Positions 11,801-23,473 of a stretch of 64,000 bases of DNA are shown here, in pieces. A model generated the notes under the pieces. It was not told where the DNA came from. It worked only from the letters and a program-made list of their open reading frames with translations, and ran no database searches. A program made the position numbers and the translations under genes. The first letter of the stretch is position 1. Each line of letters begins with the position of its first letter. Source of the DNA: Spinellus fusiger (lineage: Eukaryota; Mucoromycota; Mucoromycetes; Mucorales; Phycomycetaceae); the NCBI GenBank assembly GCA_025094145.1, contig JALLLS010000110.1, positions 1 to 64,000 on the forward strand, in the 5' to 3' direction.

Positions 11801-14333
11801 ACCCTACAACTGAATATTGAATCCAATAGAGGCTTAACACCGTCTTTGTATAAAACACAAATAAGAAAATATAGTTCCTAACTGCCTCAAGTAATGTTGA
11901 TCAGACTATTACCCTTCAGTTATAAAGAGACCAGTAGATCCCTGTGGATTATACTATGTCTGTCTCCTTATCTGACGAACACTACATAAGAATCACACCA
12001 AGGCTATTGTTCACGGATAAAGTAAAATAAACACTATACTATTACCGAATCACATATAACAAGTACGATATCCCATATCTAAGTGAATAAAATAAGACTT
12101 TGAGCTAATTCATAGTGTAACACTATATCCTATGAACACTGGTGCTTGTACTGAGTGATCTTCATCCATGTCCCTTTGTAATATGGTAAAAGGCTATTCT
12201 AGGGCATCTTCTTTATGATCATCAACTTTAGGAAGATCAGTCAACATAGTAAGGAACAAGAGTGATTACTCATTGTTTATTAATTCGTTACATTGATAAA
12301 TAATATCTTTTCTGTCTACAGTAATGGTCTTAAAGTATTTCTAATCATGGTAATTGTATTCTCCGAAGGGACTCCTGTTCCAATAAAGGACATTGATTTG
12401 CATATAAATATTTGAAGATAGAGTACCACTCAAAAGTCAAAGAATGTTTCTCTCTGTGTGTGGATGTAAGAAGGATTTGTGAATTGCGGTCTTTGTAACT
12501 CTATTTTCTGTGGACTCATCGATCAGCCACTCTTTCCAAAAGCAATATCTATCTATAAATATAGACTTTACATGCCGTTATTTATTTTCACTGTTACTAG
12601 TATTATTTTTAGGACATTTTTATCACAATTGTCACAATAGAGAAAAGTGTCTGAAACAGACATCTTTAGTGGGTAATATCTACCTTATGTTCAAATGCAT
12701 CCATACAAAGCCTGCGTTGATTTTGTAAACACACAACAATGAGGCAACTCATGCAAACCTTTGATACAAAGTAATTGTACTGCGCCATAAGCGTCAGTCA
12801 TAAGACCATTCTATTTTAATTGATAAGCAGTAGACAAATAAGGTCTGTCTTTGTGTTTGTATTGTTATATATTCTATTCTGAAACGTTGTTATCTTTTTG
12901 TCAAGTAATCTAATACTATTATGAAAGACGTTGCCGGTTGGTGTAATACAGTAGTAGTCTGAGAAAAGCATTTGAACCTATTGTTATCCCTATCCAAGTG
13001 ATCTTGTAGGATTCTGGCATAATAACTACAATTAAACTATTGACAAGTGTAGTTGCAACTCGCAGTATATCGGTGTAAGAGAGTTAGAGAATGTATATAG
13101 TTTTGTGTCTCCTACATAATTAGTGGATGAAAGTCAAAACTGTAAAAGTCAACTGCAAATAGCAAGATAAATCTATGATTTCTTTACCCTGGTCATTGTT
13201 TAACAGGTATGTTTTGGAAATATTTGTTTAGAACATAATTCTCTCTTATTTAGGTCATGGTTACCACAAAGCAACCACATTTCATATTTTAAATCAGGGG
13301 TGCTAAAGCAATAGTCAAGTTTTACAGAAATTAAGAGTCTGATAAGGGGTAAAATCAGCAATCAAACATGCTGCTTCATAGTGTCTCACCAGTTTTATAT
13401 CTTATTATTGTGAACACACCATCATCTATTAGAGGCTTCAATATTACTCTAAGCAATTAGTTTAGATAAGATAGCATAGTATCAAGGGTCTATATTTAAG
13501 AGTGTTCTCAACCTATAACAGTTCAGATATTTTACTTATTTACAGCCATTAGTTCTCATACGGTAGATATGAGACATTTCTGATAGATAGTGTTCAATCT
13601 CATATCAGTCTAGATAGTAGCTCTATGACAACAAATAAGATAGAAGGACTATGCTAATACCATATTATTGCTGTGAGATAATGAAATCATGATCTTAAAT
13701 ACGATAAAAAATATATGAGAAGCATTTCAATAGTTAAAACATCTAATCCTTCAACAAAATCGATTCATTACAGAACCTACTATTGAGAAACTATAAAACT
13801 TTCGAATAATCTCCTATGTCTTTTTCCGATGCAATCAGGCTGTTCACAACAACAACAACAACAAACATCCCATGTCTTAGTCGATACCTCGGTTAGTTAC
13901 TATTTTAAGCGACCCTATTATTTATAAAGGGAGCTAGAAGATCAAAATTACAGACAAAATCAATTTCGGTGAATGATTCTTTTAGGATTATTGAAAAGCA
14001 TGAATAATGCTGTAACGCAAATGAAACACTTTCACAAATGGGGAATTATAATAAATAGACATTTTCTCTTTTTTCTATTATACTTTTCATAAAGGCCATA
14101 CTCAAAGCAAAACCAATGTTCATTTCCTTCACACTTTAATTCCATAAATAATATACCAATTATATTACTATTACTATTACTATTACTATTACTATTACTA
14201 TTACTATTACTATTACTATTTAGAGAAATCAATTGAATATATATAAAATATTCGTTGCCTAGAAAATGCATATTTAAATTTAAATTTAAAAAAAAAGCTG
14301 AATAGACGGGGTTTTATATTTTCGAGGTTGTAC
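8869..14333. other. Long gene-poor AT-rich stretch
   Basis: I see no supportable gene, tRNA or recognisable transposon protein. Short frames at 9818-10093 and 12510-12728 have no domain logic. Local features are a TTATA pentamer run (about 11370-11392) and a CAA run (about 13848-13863). The first few hundred bases include the promoter region of the G-alpha gene, with no clear TATA box. Confidence 0.5.
14163..14221. repeat. Hexanucleotide microsatellite (ATTACT)n
   Basis: About ten near-perfect copies of ATTACT. Read on the minus strand it gives an artificial Asn-Ser repeat inside a short frame. Confidence 0.95.
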
Positions 14334-14371
14334 CTGTACACACCCAAGGATCTGTAAATGTTTATTTTGTA

Positions 14372-14506
14372 AGGATTTAATTTTATTAAATCATTCTCGA
14401 CGGATACACGTCACACTGGGGCGGTGTTGCCGTGGGGAGAACTGCTCGAAAGATAATATCTATGGACTGAAATGTTTTTACATACACCCAGCTAACAGCA
14501 GGGTGT
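14372..14506 (-). mobile_element. Truncated LINE 3' end (solo fragment)
   Basis: This piece matches the 3' end of the LINE at 17.6-22.9 kb. Both contain TGTAAGGATTTA, ACGTCACACTG and GGTGWTGCCGTG in the same order and orientation. Flanking TGTAAATGTTTA (left) and TGTAAATATTA (right) look like a worn target-site duplication. Only about 135 bases of the element are present, as expected from 5'-truncated target-primed integration. CACACCCAAGGAT just to the left and GGGTGTG at the right also resemble ends of the A-F repeat family. Confidence 0.7.
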
Positions 14507-14509
14507 GTA

Positions 14510-16635
14510 AATATTAAAAGGTATAGCTTTCAGTGACTGCTTTTTTCGATAGCTGAATTACAAGATTTATTGATCTATTTGTGCAAGGAATATGATGAAC
14601 GACTCCATTTTCTAGCTTTTTTCTCTAGAGTAATGTAAAAATTTTATTTATTTAAAATAGATATAAGCTCTGCCGTTTTTCAATATAGTTTACAGCCAAG
14701 CTCCCTGAATTTTATCTCCTTATTTCCTTGAACCCTAACAAATCGATTCAGATATTTCACCCATTGTAGACCTTTGCCACTAACAATATGTCTTTGATTC
14801 AAGTCCCTTTTATTGTTTAGCGCGCCAAACTCCTAGCATCAATGTTGATTCTCGTGTCTATAGCTGAGCATGAAGCTTGAGGTTCTTTTCTATCTGAGTA
14901 GTGTCTCCGTATTTTATTTTTGTTCTTGTCCTTAATCTTGACATCTCCTTTCTAATTTAGACAGCTGTCATTCACTTTTGTACTTGCCTCTCAATATGAC
15001 ATGTACTTTTTTCTTTTGTATGTTTTCTTTAGTGAAGAACCTCATAAGATATTATCTTGTAAACAGTTTTTGATTAAATAAACCAAACATACTAAGATAA
15101 TAAAACAAGAATATAGCAACTAGTACAGCACAGTTAATTGCTATGCTAATTGCTATGTTAAAGCTGTACTCTTTTAATATTTGTTTGTTTTTGTACTTTT
15201 TAGTCAATCTTAGATAGTTGAAATGAGCTGAGAAATCATTTGCTCGTTTACACATGAAAATGGCTCTATTTAGCCTTTTTATTCTTCTCATTGTGATTGA
15301 TTCGTAAATATTTTTCATTTTGATTTTTTTTAATAAATGTTTGCCATTATCACATGTTTGAATATTAAGGTAATGAACTTAGGATTAGCTAGTATATCTT
15401 CTTCTTTTTTTTTGAAGAAAGTATGTTTTATGATAAGTTATCCTTTAATAGTGTGTTAATAAATCTCAACTACTAAAAAGTATGAAAACTCCTTAAGTGT
15501 ATGTTTAAATACATTTATTTGGTTAAAGAATGTCAATTATGAAGTGATATATTGCCACTTCTGCGTGACCAGAAAAATAGGCGCGCAAATAAGACAAAAA
15601 AAAAGAATTGCTTCATTCTTTTGATATACAAAATAAAGGTACCTAAGGCATCCTTTGGAAGAAATATTCGCGGGTTTTCTAAATAGAAAAATAAGGGTTT
15701 TTAAAATGAAAAAGGCGTATAATTATAGTAAATTTTGGCATGTTTGCAAAGTAGAAAAAATCCACTGATGGTATTAATCGAGATTCAATTTAACAAAACA
15801 GTATAAGCTACTCTTGAACTATAGTCTTCATTGGCATTTTTAGATTGCCTGTCGTATTTCTGCTTTTACAATAAAATCTTTGTTTGGGACAATAAAACGA
15901 ATTTTGTTGTAGTTTTCGCTCTAATTTTTATTTTGAAAATCTGTGAATAATTAGTGAACATGGTATATATCAAACACGAGATATATTCATTTATATTACA
16001 GCTATATAAATTGAGTATATTTCTGTAGATTCACCAATCATTTAGATCCATTGATTTATTCTACTGTATAAATGATCTGACATTGTATTGTCTGAATAAA
16101 CACGTATCTTGATTACACAGAAAGTTATGGTATAAGTTTCCATAATTATTTAATTAAAGTAGGGATAGTACTGTTTATATGAATAAATCTGTTCATTTCA
16201 TCTATTTTTTGTTTAAGATAATATTTTTACACCAAAGTATTTTTTTGGGTGTGAGGTGCTATCTGCGCATTGGACATATTAGCCACCCTATGAGAACTTT
16301 TGAAAAATTAAAGATATACATATAAACACTTCAAATACAAAAATGAAAAGAATAAATTCAAAGAAAGAAACAGAAGGACAAAAGAATATAAAATCTCAAA
16401 TGAGGGAAAAATGATGAAAGATGAGTAGAAATGACACTAAATTGTAAGTCAAAAATAGACACCCAAAAGGCCATAAAGTCAGCAAGGAAAATAGGACACC
16501 AAAAAAATAACCGTCATCCTGTGGCAATTCGAAATCTAACAAAAGACTTAACCGTACGCGGCATAAGATTTAGACAGTAGTCAATTGTATGAACGTCTTA
16601 TGATCAACGAACATGCATGTAAGGAGAAAATGGTC
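14510..16635. other. AT-rich stretch without recognisable gene
   Basis: Nothing supportable was found. A minus frame at 15052-15318 has one hydrophobic segment but no homology I can see. Confidence 0.5.
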
Positions 16636-16637
16636 TA

Positions 16638-17609
16638 CAGTGGGGGACAAAAAATAGACAATTCTTTAAAATACAATAGCCTTCATATCATCAATACGCT
16701 GTTTTTCCTGTATCAAGAGAAATACAACGTATTTTCTACTTTAATAAAGCCCATATTATGTTAAAGAAAGGCTTTAGAGTAAGTATATGTTATTTTATTT
16801 TATTTTACTTTTAAAAAACTACTACAAATGTAGCTTCAATAATGGGTACTCCCACCCTTATTCTTGATGACTTTTTTGCATTCGTACTAGTATTGTCTCA
16901 ATCAAAGAATTCAATGTTTTTGGCTCAAAAGAATCTTAAGCTTATTGTATTATAGTTTCGAACTTGTCTATTTTAACAGAGCCACTGTATCTCTCTTGGA
17001 CCCTGTCTTTCATATACATCCAAAGGTCTTCAATGAGGTTCAGATCGAATGATTGAGAAGGCCACTCCAAACTATCAATTCCTTTCTCTCTCTTTTCTAA
17101 CCACTTGCTATAATACCTTTGTCAGTGAGTGCTCTATCTTCCATCAATATCAAGTGGCACTCTTGACCCCATAAACGTAGCAATGACTCTTTGTAAACCT
17201 TTTTTAAACTAAATCAATGGCCTTTTGTTTACTCTTCTCAAGCATCATAAGTTCCGACTTCTCACTGTGACAAATAGCACCCTAAACCATAACTGGGGAT
17301 CTTCTTTTAAATATGAGAACAAGACTATTTTATAGGCTTCTCCACTCTTACGCCAAATGTGACCCACTCGATTGTTCTTGCCTATTTCGAAACTACTTTT
17401 ATCGGTCTATATTACCTTTTTTTCCCCATATATCAAAAGTCCAGTAGAGATGCTCTTTGGTAAACTTGAGTCTTTTTTCTTGATGTGTTTTATTCAGAAA
17501 AAGGTTTCTTTATTAATACTCAGCTAGATATACCCTCTTCGTGCAGTACACATCTAACAGTGCGTTTGTTGCATTCTTCGGGTATTACTGCAACTATCTC
17601 ACTTAAAGT
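16638..17609 (-). pseudogene. Tc1-like transposase relic, 3' part
   Basis: On the minus strand, with many stops and frameshifts, pieces of a Tc1/mariner transposase can be read: RKNERMTLSEIVAV at the right edge, then a late LIEDLWMYMKDRVQERY matching the NPIENLWM block around the catalytic acidic residue. The left end TACAGTGGGGGACAAAAAAT (16636 on) looks like a Tc1 terminal repeat next to a TA target. The 5' part of the same gene lies at 23251-23473, separated by LINE insertions. It is dead. Confidence 0.75.
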
Positions 17610-17621
17610 CATTCGTTCATT
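17610..17621. repeat. Target-site duplication of the older LINE copy, left
   Basis: CATTCGTTCATT here is repeated exactly at 23239-23250. Both lie in what was one continuous transposase codon run (KNERM), so the two copies mark the insertion site. Confidence 0.8.
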
Positions 17622-17628
17622 TTTTTTT

Positions 17629-17644
17629 GTATAAGACACTTTTT
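17629..17644. repeat. Target-site duplication of the younger LINE, left
   Basis: GTATAAGACACTTTTT recurs at 22940-22955, immediately outside the start codon of LINE ORF1. The sequence is the 3' tail of the older LINE copy. Confidence 0.85.
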
Positions 17645-17770
17645 TTTTGTAAGGATTTAGTTTTATTTAAATCTTTTAGCAACGGACACACGTCACACTG
17701 AGCGGTGATGCCGTGAGGGAACTGGTAGAAGGAGAATAACTATGTAGAACCAGGAATTAAATATATACAC

Positions 17771-20700
17771 TTAGTCAACAGCGTCTCTTTCTCTGAGGAA
17801 GAGAGAAACAGCCGTAAAAGAAGAAGAGATGATCATAGAAGAAGAGAAAGGAATGTCATCGAAAATCAATCGCCAATGGGCACGCCACAGTTCACCAAGC
17901 ACACTGCCAATGATCTGAGAGCTTCTAATATCTAATGGGTCGGGAGGGAGCTTAAGAGAGAAAATGTGAGATAGAACATCGGATTGCTTGGGCGGACAGG
18001 AAGAGAAAAAATGATTATAGAGAGCACACCACACAGGCCACTTGGCTGGACACTCTACTAGAAAGTGCTCAATAGTGTCAGTAAATTGAGAGCAGACTTG
18101 ACACTGTGGTGACGGGAGAAATGTTGGTGAAATATGGTGAAGGATGCATGGGGAAGCTTAAATTGTAGTGCTCGATACCAAATGTTGCGGCCGACATGAC
18201 TAATTGGAAATTTCCAAAAGTCAAGCCAAAGAGCAGAAGAGATACGAGGGACAGTAGGTGTGAGTGCAATACTTGCAGAAAGAAAGCGATAAGTACTTCT
18301 GGTCATTCCAGTAAGCTTTGGTGAGGCAAAAAGAGCCGTAACAAGGGGAGTTGCATCCACTACTCCAAGAATACCATCATGATTTCCATAGGGATGAGAA
18401 GGTGGAAGACATACTCTGGCAAAAGAATGCCGAGATATTGTCTGAAAGGATATAACGGAACGGAAATAGGAAGAGATGAGACGAATGCCCACAGATCTAG
18501 CAGGAAGGCTGCGTTGACATAGATGGCCCACCAGGGGATTAAATTCATAGGCATATCGTACTAGTAGTTTGGTGTGGCCTGGGCGGTATACTGGCGGATC
18601 AAGAGGAGAAGGAAAGGAGACCGATAGCAGGGGAAGCGTAAGGAGAGTAGCAGGAGAGAGAAAAACATCATCTGTGATAGATGGAAGATGGGAGAAAGCA
18701 CGAAACAGAAGTGTAAAAATAGAGAAAGGCTCTTTGATAGAGTATGTTCTCAGCAGAGGAAAGAAAAAAGGAAGGTGATGATCTTGTATGCCAGTACAGG
18801 CAGCAAGAATCTCTTGAGCAAGGAACGAGATGGGCAGGGCAGGCAATGGAGGGTACAGTAGTAGTGGTATTAGCCAGCGTAGTTGAAGGGCAGATTGTTG
18901 GACATAAGGATCCAATATTCCAAGACCACCACTGGCCCGAGAAGACATAGAGTGGAAAATGCAATAGGAGGAAACATCCGCTTCATCAGAAACTTGCTAA
19001 TGATAGACTGGAGTGATTGAAAGAAGGTACGAGAAGAGGTGTGATGCGGATGACATGCCAAAGAGTAGAGAGAATGAGAGTGTTAACAATGCTGGCTCTG
19101 CCACGAACTGAAAGAAAACGTTGGCTGTGTATATTGGTGGCGGATCTTATCTTTCCAAGTAGTTGTGCGCAGGTAGATTGCCGTTGCTGTCGAGAACAAA
19201 TGAGTGGATACCCAAGGTAGACCAAAGCAGTAGGGCAAGTATTGTCAAACCAAGCTGTAATCCCTGCCTCAATGAGCAATGGCTGCCATTCAGGAAGAGG
19301 ACATCCAGAGAGAGAGAAAGCATGAGTTTTTTGAAGGTTCATCCTGGCATTGGATGCCTGTCCATATATTCTTAAGTGGTGTAGTATCCGTTCCAAGTCT
19401 ACTGGATCCTGAAGAAAGACAACTACATCATCAGCATAAGCTAGAACACGAAGAGAAGATGTGGGAGGAGGGGTGACTGATGGTGACAGAACAGGAGGAA
19501 GAAAACCTTTGAACGAGGTGTCTTGCAGCACACTCAACAGAAAAGGCTCCAGAACAAGATTAAAAAGAACAGGGGAAAGAGGATCACCCTGTCGAAGACC
19601 ACGACTTTGCCTAACTGGTTGTGAGAGATGTCCATTGACATTGATGCGAATACGAGTAGAGAAGAAAAGAGCAGTGATGCTATCTACAAGAGATCGCGGA
19701 AAAGAAAAAGCTAGTAGTGTCTTGGTGAGCCAGGACGGTGAACTCTATCATACGCCTTTTCTTGATCAAGAAGAAGGCCTATTGCTGCTGAATTGTATTC
19801 TTTGCACGTTCCATGGCCAGACGAACCAAGATTCCATTATCAGCAATAAATCGTCCAGGAAGAAAGCCGGTTTGACAAGGATTGATACAAGTACAGCTAC
19901 TTTAACCATCCTTCCATTGACCAAACGAGTGAATACTTTCGCATCACAGTTGATCAAAGAGATGGGTCGCCAATTCTTCAAAGTAGAGAGATCACTTTTC
20001 TTGGGCAAAAGGCACATGCTAGTTTCCTGCCAAGAAGGAGGGAAAAGAGCAGACAAGAGAGCATCGTTGTAGACCTGACATACAAGACTGGCATAGTCTT
20101 GCCGCCTGAATACCAAATCCAGAATCCCATATGGCAATCCATCTGGGCCAGGGCTACTGCACCAAGGAGCACGCTGAACACCCTGTTGGATGTCCTCAAT
20201 AGTGAGTGGTACCAGAAGATCCTCTTGTTGTTGGGCACTTATCTTTCTGTCATCTGGTATCTGTCCAAGCAGAGTGTTGACTGAGTCTTCCTCAGTTATC
20301 TCTGGTGTGAACAGAGTGGTATAGAAGGCCTGTGCGGCTTCTGTCATAGTAGAAGGAGTGTCACATAATGCATTAGTGGTAGGATGATGAAGGGGCGGTA
20401 CTGTTCGTTGAGTTTGTCGTGTCTGGATTGTGGCTTTAAGGTACCCAGGGGATTTCTCACCCTGTTCTCGCCAATGTTTCCCAGCACGTAAACAGTAATA
20501 TCCACTGTTTCCTGTTGAAGTTCAGCGATCTCTCTATTCAGTATGGCAAGTGTTGATGTTCTTAGATCTGCAGGAGGACAACTGCGAAGAAAGTGATTGC
20601 GTCTACTCTGTAGTTCTCGAAGCTTGCGCTCTCTCCATGGTTTGTGTCGACGTCCAAAAGACTTGGCTACTCCACTAACCGTTGATTTTACCTGCTCCCA

Positions 20701-21557
20701 TTGTTCTTGAGGAGAGGATGAAAGGTCTAACAACGGCAAAAGATTGCTAAGGTGTGTGTCTAACTCTTGACAGAAGTGTTTGTTGCGAGTGAGAAGGGGG
20801 TTAGCTCTCCAAAGGCCTCGTCCACTCTTAGGAGAGATTAAACGAAGGGAAAAGGAGAGTAAAGCATGATCTGTCCAGGCAGGATTAGTAAAGTCCACAG
20901 TGGACTCAACCAAATTGTCAGAGAGAGAGAAGTATAGGCATAGTCAATAGTTGACATAATCTTGTCATTACGACGGAAGGTAGGCATAGGTGTAAAGCCT
21001 GTGGGTGTCATACAATCCACAAACCGTTCTTTTAGCATATCATGCCAGCCAGCTGGAGCATTGCTTTGAGAATTGGGACGGGCATAAGAGAAGTTGAAAT
21101 CCCCCATCAAAAGAAGACCATTGTAACAGTCATCTAAATCCGAAAAGGGGGCCGAGCGAAGGAGGGATGTATAGAAGGAATGGCGAAGGGTATATGAATG
21201 AGAAGGAGTATATAATACCATAATGTAAAATGGAATAAAGTATTCACTAGCATGGGAGACTCGAGCAAGAATAGCCTTGTCATCTTCAGGAATCGGAATA
21301 AGTTCTAATATGACTTGTGGGGTGAATGATACAATACCACAGCTGTAAGTCCAAAGGGAGGAATGGGCACAAAATTGTGAGTGAAGTTGTGATTGTAAGG
21401 AAGGTGTGGAAGCGTGTGTTTCTTGTAAGGCAATAATATGAGCATCTTGGCTGCGTAAGTGTCGAATGAGATGGGAACGTTTTTTAGGATCAGATATTTT
21501 GGCCAGGCTGTTGCAATTAAGACTTGCAACTTTGATAATGGTAGATTTCTCTATCAT
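17771..21557 (-). pseudogene. LINE ORF2: endonuclease and reverse transcriptase, frameshifted
   Basis: The start ATG (21557) overlaps the ORF1 stop as TAATG. The endonuclease segment carries VASLNCNSL, ALQETHAS, LMGDFNFSYA and STIDYAYTS. A frameshift near 20920, in a CT repeat, leads to a linker (TVDFTNPAWTDHALLSFSLR). Others follow near 20497, 19880, 19775, 19540, 18960 and 18075. Reverse transcriptase motifs are legible across frames: APWCSSPGPDGLPYGIL, LKNWRPISLINCDAK, GLRQGDPLSPVLFN and the active-site box LAYADDVVVF (about 19427-19444). The end has CQVCSQFTDTIEHFLVEC, the Cys-His motif common near LINE C-termini. Function would be target nicking and target-primed reverse transcription. 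It cannot be made as one protein in its present state. Confidence 0.92.
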
Positions 21558-22939
21558 TAAAGATTAAGTCTAAAAGGCTTCCCGGCATGACGGGGAGGGT
21601 TGGTACGGGAAGGAACTACAGATGTCAAGGACTTGACTCCTTTGGAAACACCTCTACTTGTGGTGGTCTTTGCTATCGAATTGAGTGTTGGTGTAGATAC
21701 ACTCGACTTATTATTGCGCAGTGCCCGTCCAATTGACTGTGAGGTGCGTGGTGAGAGGTGAGGGAACTCTTCTGCCATTGTGCTGGCAGTGGACTGGTAT
21801 GAGATTACCGAGTCTGCTGAGCCCATCTCTGACTCTGTAGACATGGAGGCCTCTACCTCAGGCGGACTGGCCAAGACTAAGGTAGTATTTTTCTGCTTTT
21901 CTGATGCAGGCAGGAGTACCGTGGGTGCCAGTGGTGTATTCTCTGAGGAGATATCTACACTCTCCTCTGATACTGTAGGCGATATCATAGGCTCAGACAT
22001 AACCTGTTCTTCCAGACGTGGCAAGGTCTGGTGAGAAGGAGCTAGTGTACGTCCTCCTTTGCTGTTGTTGTGGTGGTGGCTGTGGGATTGAGCTCCAATT
22101 GGCTTCTCTGGGCAAGAAGTAGCAATATGGTCTGGCTTTAGGCACTTCCAGCATCTGCGCTGTCTACTGGGTCTTTAGGGGCACTCGTTTCTGTCATGTC
22201 CATGTTCATGACAATACCTACACCATGTGGGCATGTCATTCCACATGGCATGAAAGCCATCAGAAGTGTTCATCCACGGAATGAGATGAGTAAGAGGATT
22301 AATGTCTTGTCCTTGTTGGGGATCAATGTCCATAATGGCATACCCAGTACCCATGTATGACTGAGTCTTGGGCTCACGACACAGGCCAACGTCCAGAATG
22401 CGACCAAAAGGCTGCAGACTCTGACGCATGCCATGAAGTAGATCAGGAATGTCCATGAATGGAAGACGAGATAGGTTCAGGCGGGTGATATTGGTGGATC
22501 GGTCTTCTGCACGAGAAGCAAGAATGACAGTGTTATCTTTTTCAAATAACAGTCCTTCATCACAAGCACGGGAGATCTCATCCTGGAGTTCAGGGTGAAA
22601 GTTAACCTCACACAGATGCTTGGGTCCTTCTTTGGGGAAGATAGTACCCCGGCGAAGAGGGTACTGAGCAGTAATCAGCTCCAAGAGCTGAAGTTGTGTT
22701 TCTGAGCGACTCGAGACGTCAAAAATGACACTTCCAGGAGAACGACCATTTCTCCAGATGAGAGTCTTTAGGACCTTACGTCCAGTTGATGAAGTTGTAA
22801 TGAGCTTGTCATTATGAACTAATGATTCGCGCTGGTTCGATACCACTCGGGCCCAAGTGCGAGAAGGTGCATGTTGGGTGTTGGGTGGGTGGTGTTTGCC
22901 TGAAGCAGGTGGTTCCTGAGTGTTAGCGGAGAAAGCCAT
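21557..22939 (-). pseudogene. LINE ORF1: gag-like protein with two CCHC knuckles, one nonsense codon
   Basis: One frame of 460 codons plus stop, from ATG at 22939 to TAA at 21557-21559, with a single internal TAA at 22175-22177 (codon 255). Before it is CRYCHEHGHDRNEC and just after it CWKCLKPDHIATSC, both CX2CX4HX4C zinc knuckles, so the stop splits a tandem pair. The N-terminal third resembles LINE ORF1 RNA-binding regions (VILASRAEDRSTNITRLNLS). The C-terminal part is Ser/Thr/Pro-rich and basic at the end. The product would bind element RNA. The nonsense codon is the only lesion I see, probably an AAA to TAA change, which makes ORF1 far better preserved than ORF2. Confidence 0.88.
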
Positions 22940-22955
22940 GTATAAGACACTTTTT

Positions 22956-23238
22956 ATTGAGCGTCTTTACGCAGTCATACGTCGCACTGAGAGGTCTGAC
23001 TGGGAAAGCATATTGGACACAAGTCACTTGCAGAAAATTAAAATAACAGAAAAAAGAAAGAAAAAAAACTAGCTAAACGAAAGGAGTATATAGGAGAAAA
23101 GGACAAAGTTAAAATAAACACTAGACTACGACATGTCTTCGTTTTCGCGGGTAAAGGTGGTAAGAAGGTATCGGGAACGTTCAGAGACGGTGGAGGTGAG
23201 GAAAGGAGAGTTGTGGAAGTGGCTGGCCCAGTAGCCAT
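22956..23238 (-). mobile_element. Older, short LINE-related copy interrupted at its tail
   Basis: This 283-bp piece starts (right side) with ATGGCTACTGGG directly after the 12-bp duplication at 23239-23250. It ends in AATAAAAAGTGTCTTATAC, with the rest of its A tail now at 17622-17628 beyond the younger LINE. It shares CTCAGTGYGACGTRTG with the 3' end of the full LINE, so it is a related 5'-deleted or SINE-like copy. It inserted into the Tc1 relic before the large LINE arrived. Confidence 0.7.
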
Positions 23239-23250
23239 CATTCGTTCATT

Positions 23251-23473
23251 CTTTCTAATAACGTTCAAAAGGTGTCTTGTTCCTCTTTCATTAAATATCT
23301 TGGGTCTTCCCGAACCTTCTTGGCGTTTGGTAGTTCCTCTTGTCTTTTTTTGATTCAGAACATTGTAGATTGTTTGCAGCTTTGCTCCAGTTCTTTCAGC
23401 TATTTCTTTTACTTTAATGTTTGCTTGCCCAAAATTAACAATGGTAAGTTTTTGATCGTCTGTTAGTTGCTAG
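23251..23473 (-). pseudogene. Tc1-like transposase relic, 5' part
   Basis: One minus frame reads LTIVNFGQANIKVKEIAER, TGAKLQTIYNVLNQKKT and RRPKIFNERGTR-like text up to NVIRKNERM, the helix-turn-helix DNA-binding domain of a Tc1 transposase. It continues, after removal of the LINE insertions, into the relic at 16638-17609. No right-hand terminal repeat was found. Confidence 0.72.

Larger units (their letters stand above)
17645..22939 (-). mobile_element. Nearly full-length two-ORF LINE (non-LTR retrotransposon)
   Basis: About 5.3 kb on the minus strand. From right to left: ORF1 (gag-like, two CCHC knuckles), ORF2 (apurinic endonuclease, reverse transcriptase, C-terminal Cys-His motif), a short 3' UTR and an A tail. 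Flanking 16-bp duplications (17629-17644, 22940-22955) fit target-primed insertion. The element begins exactly at the ORF1 ATG with no 5' UTR. I see no RNase H domain. It is of the APE-endonuclease type; clade assignment (Tad-like or L1-like) needs a tree. One nonsense codon in ORF1 and several frameshifts in ORF2 make it inactive, yet most of the protein sequence is legible, so the insertion is fairly recent. It is more GC-rich than its surroundings. Confidence 0.93.

Noticed and set aside
15052..15318. 88-codon minus frame with one hydrophobic segment
   Set aside because: Composition follows local AT bias; no supporting features.
23038..23268. 76-codon minus frame starting MNVIRKNERMMATGPA
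   Set aside because: A chimera of the Tc1 relic and the start of the older LINE copy across the insertion junction; not a gene.
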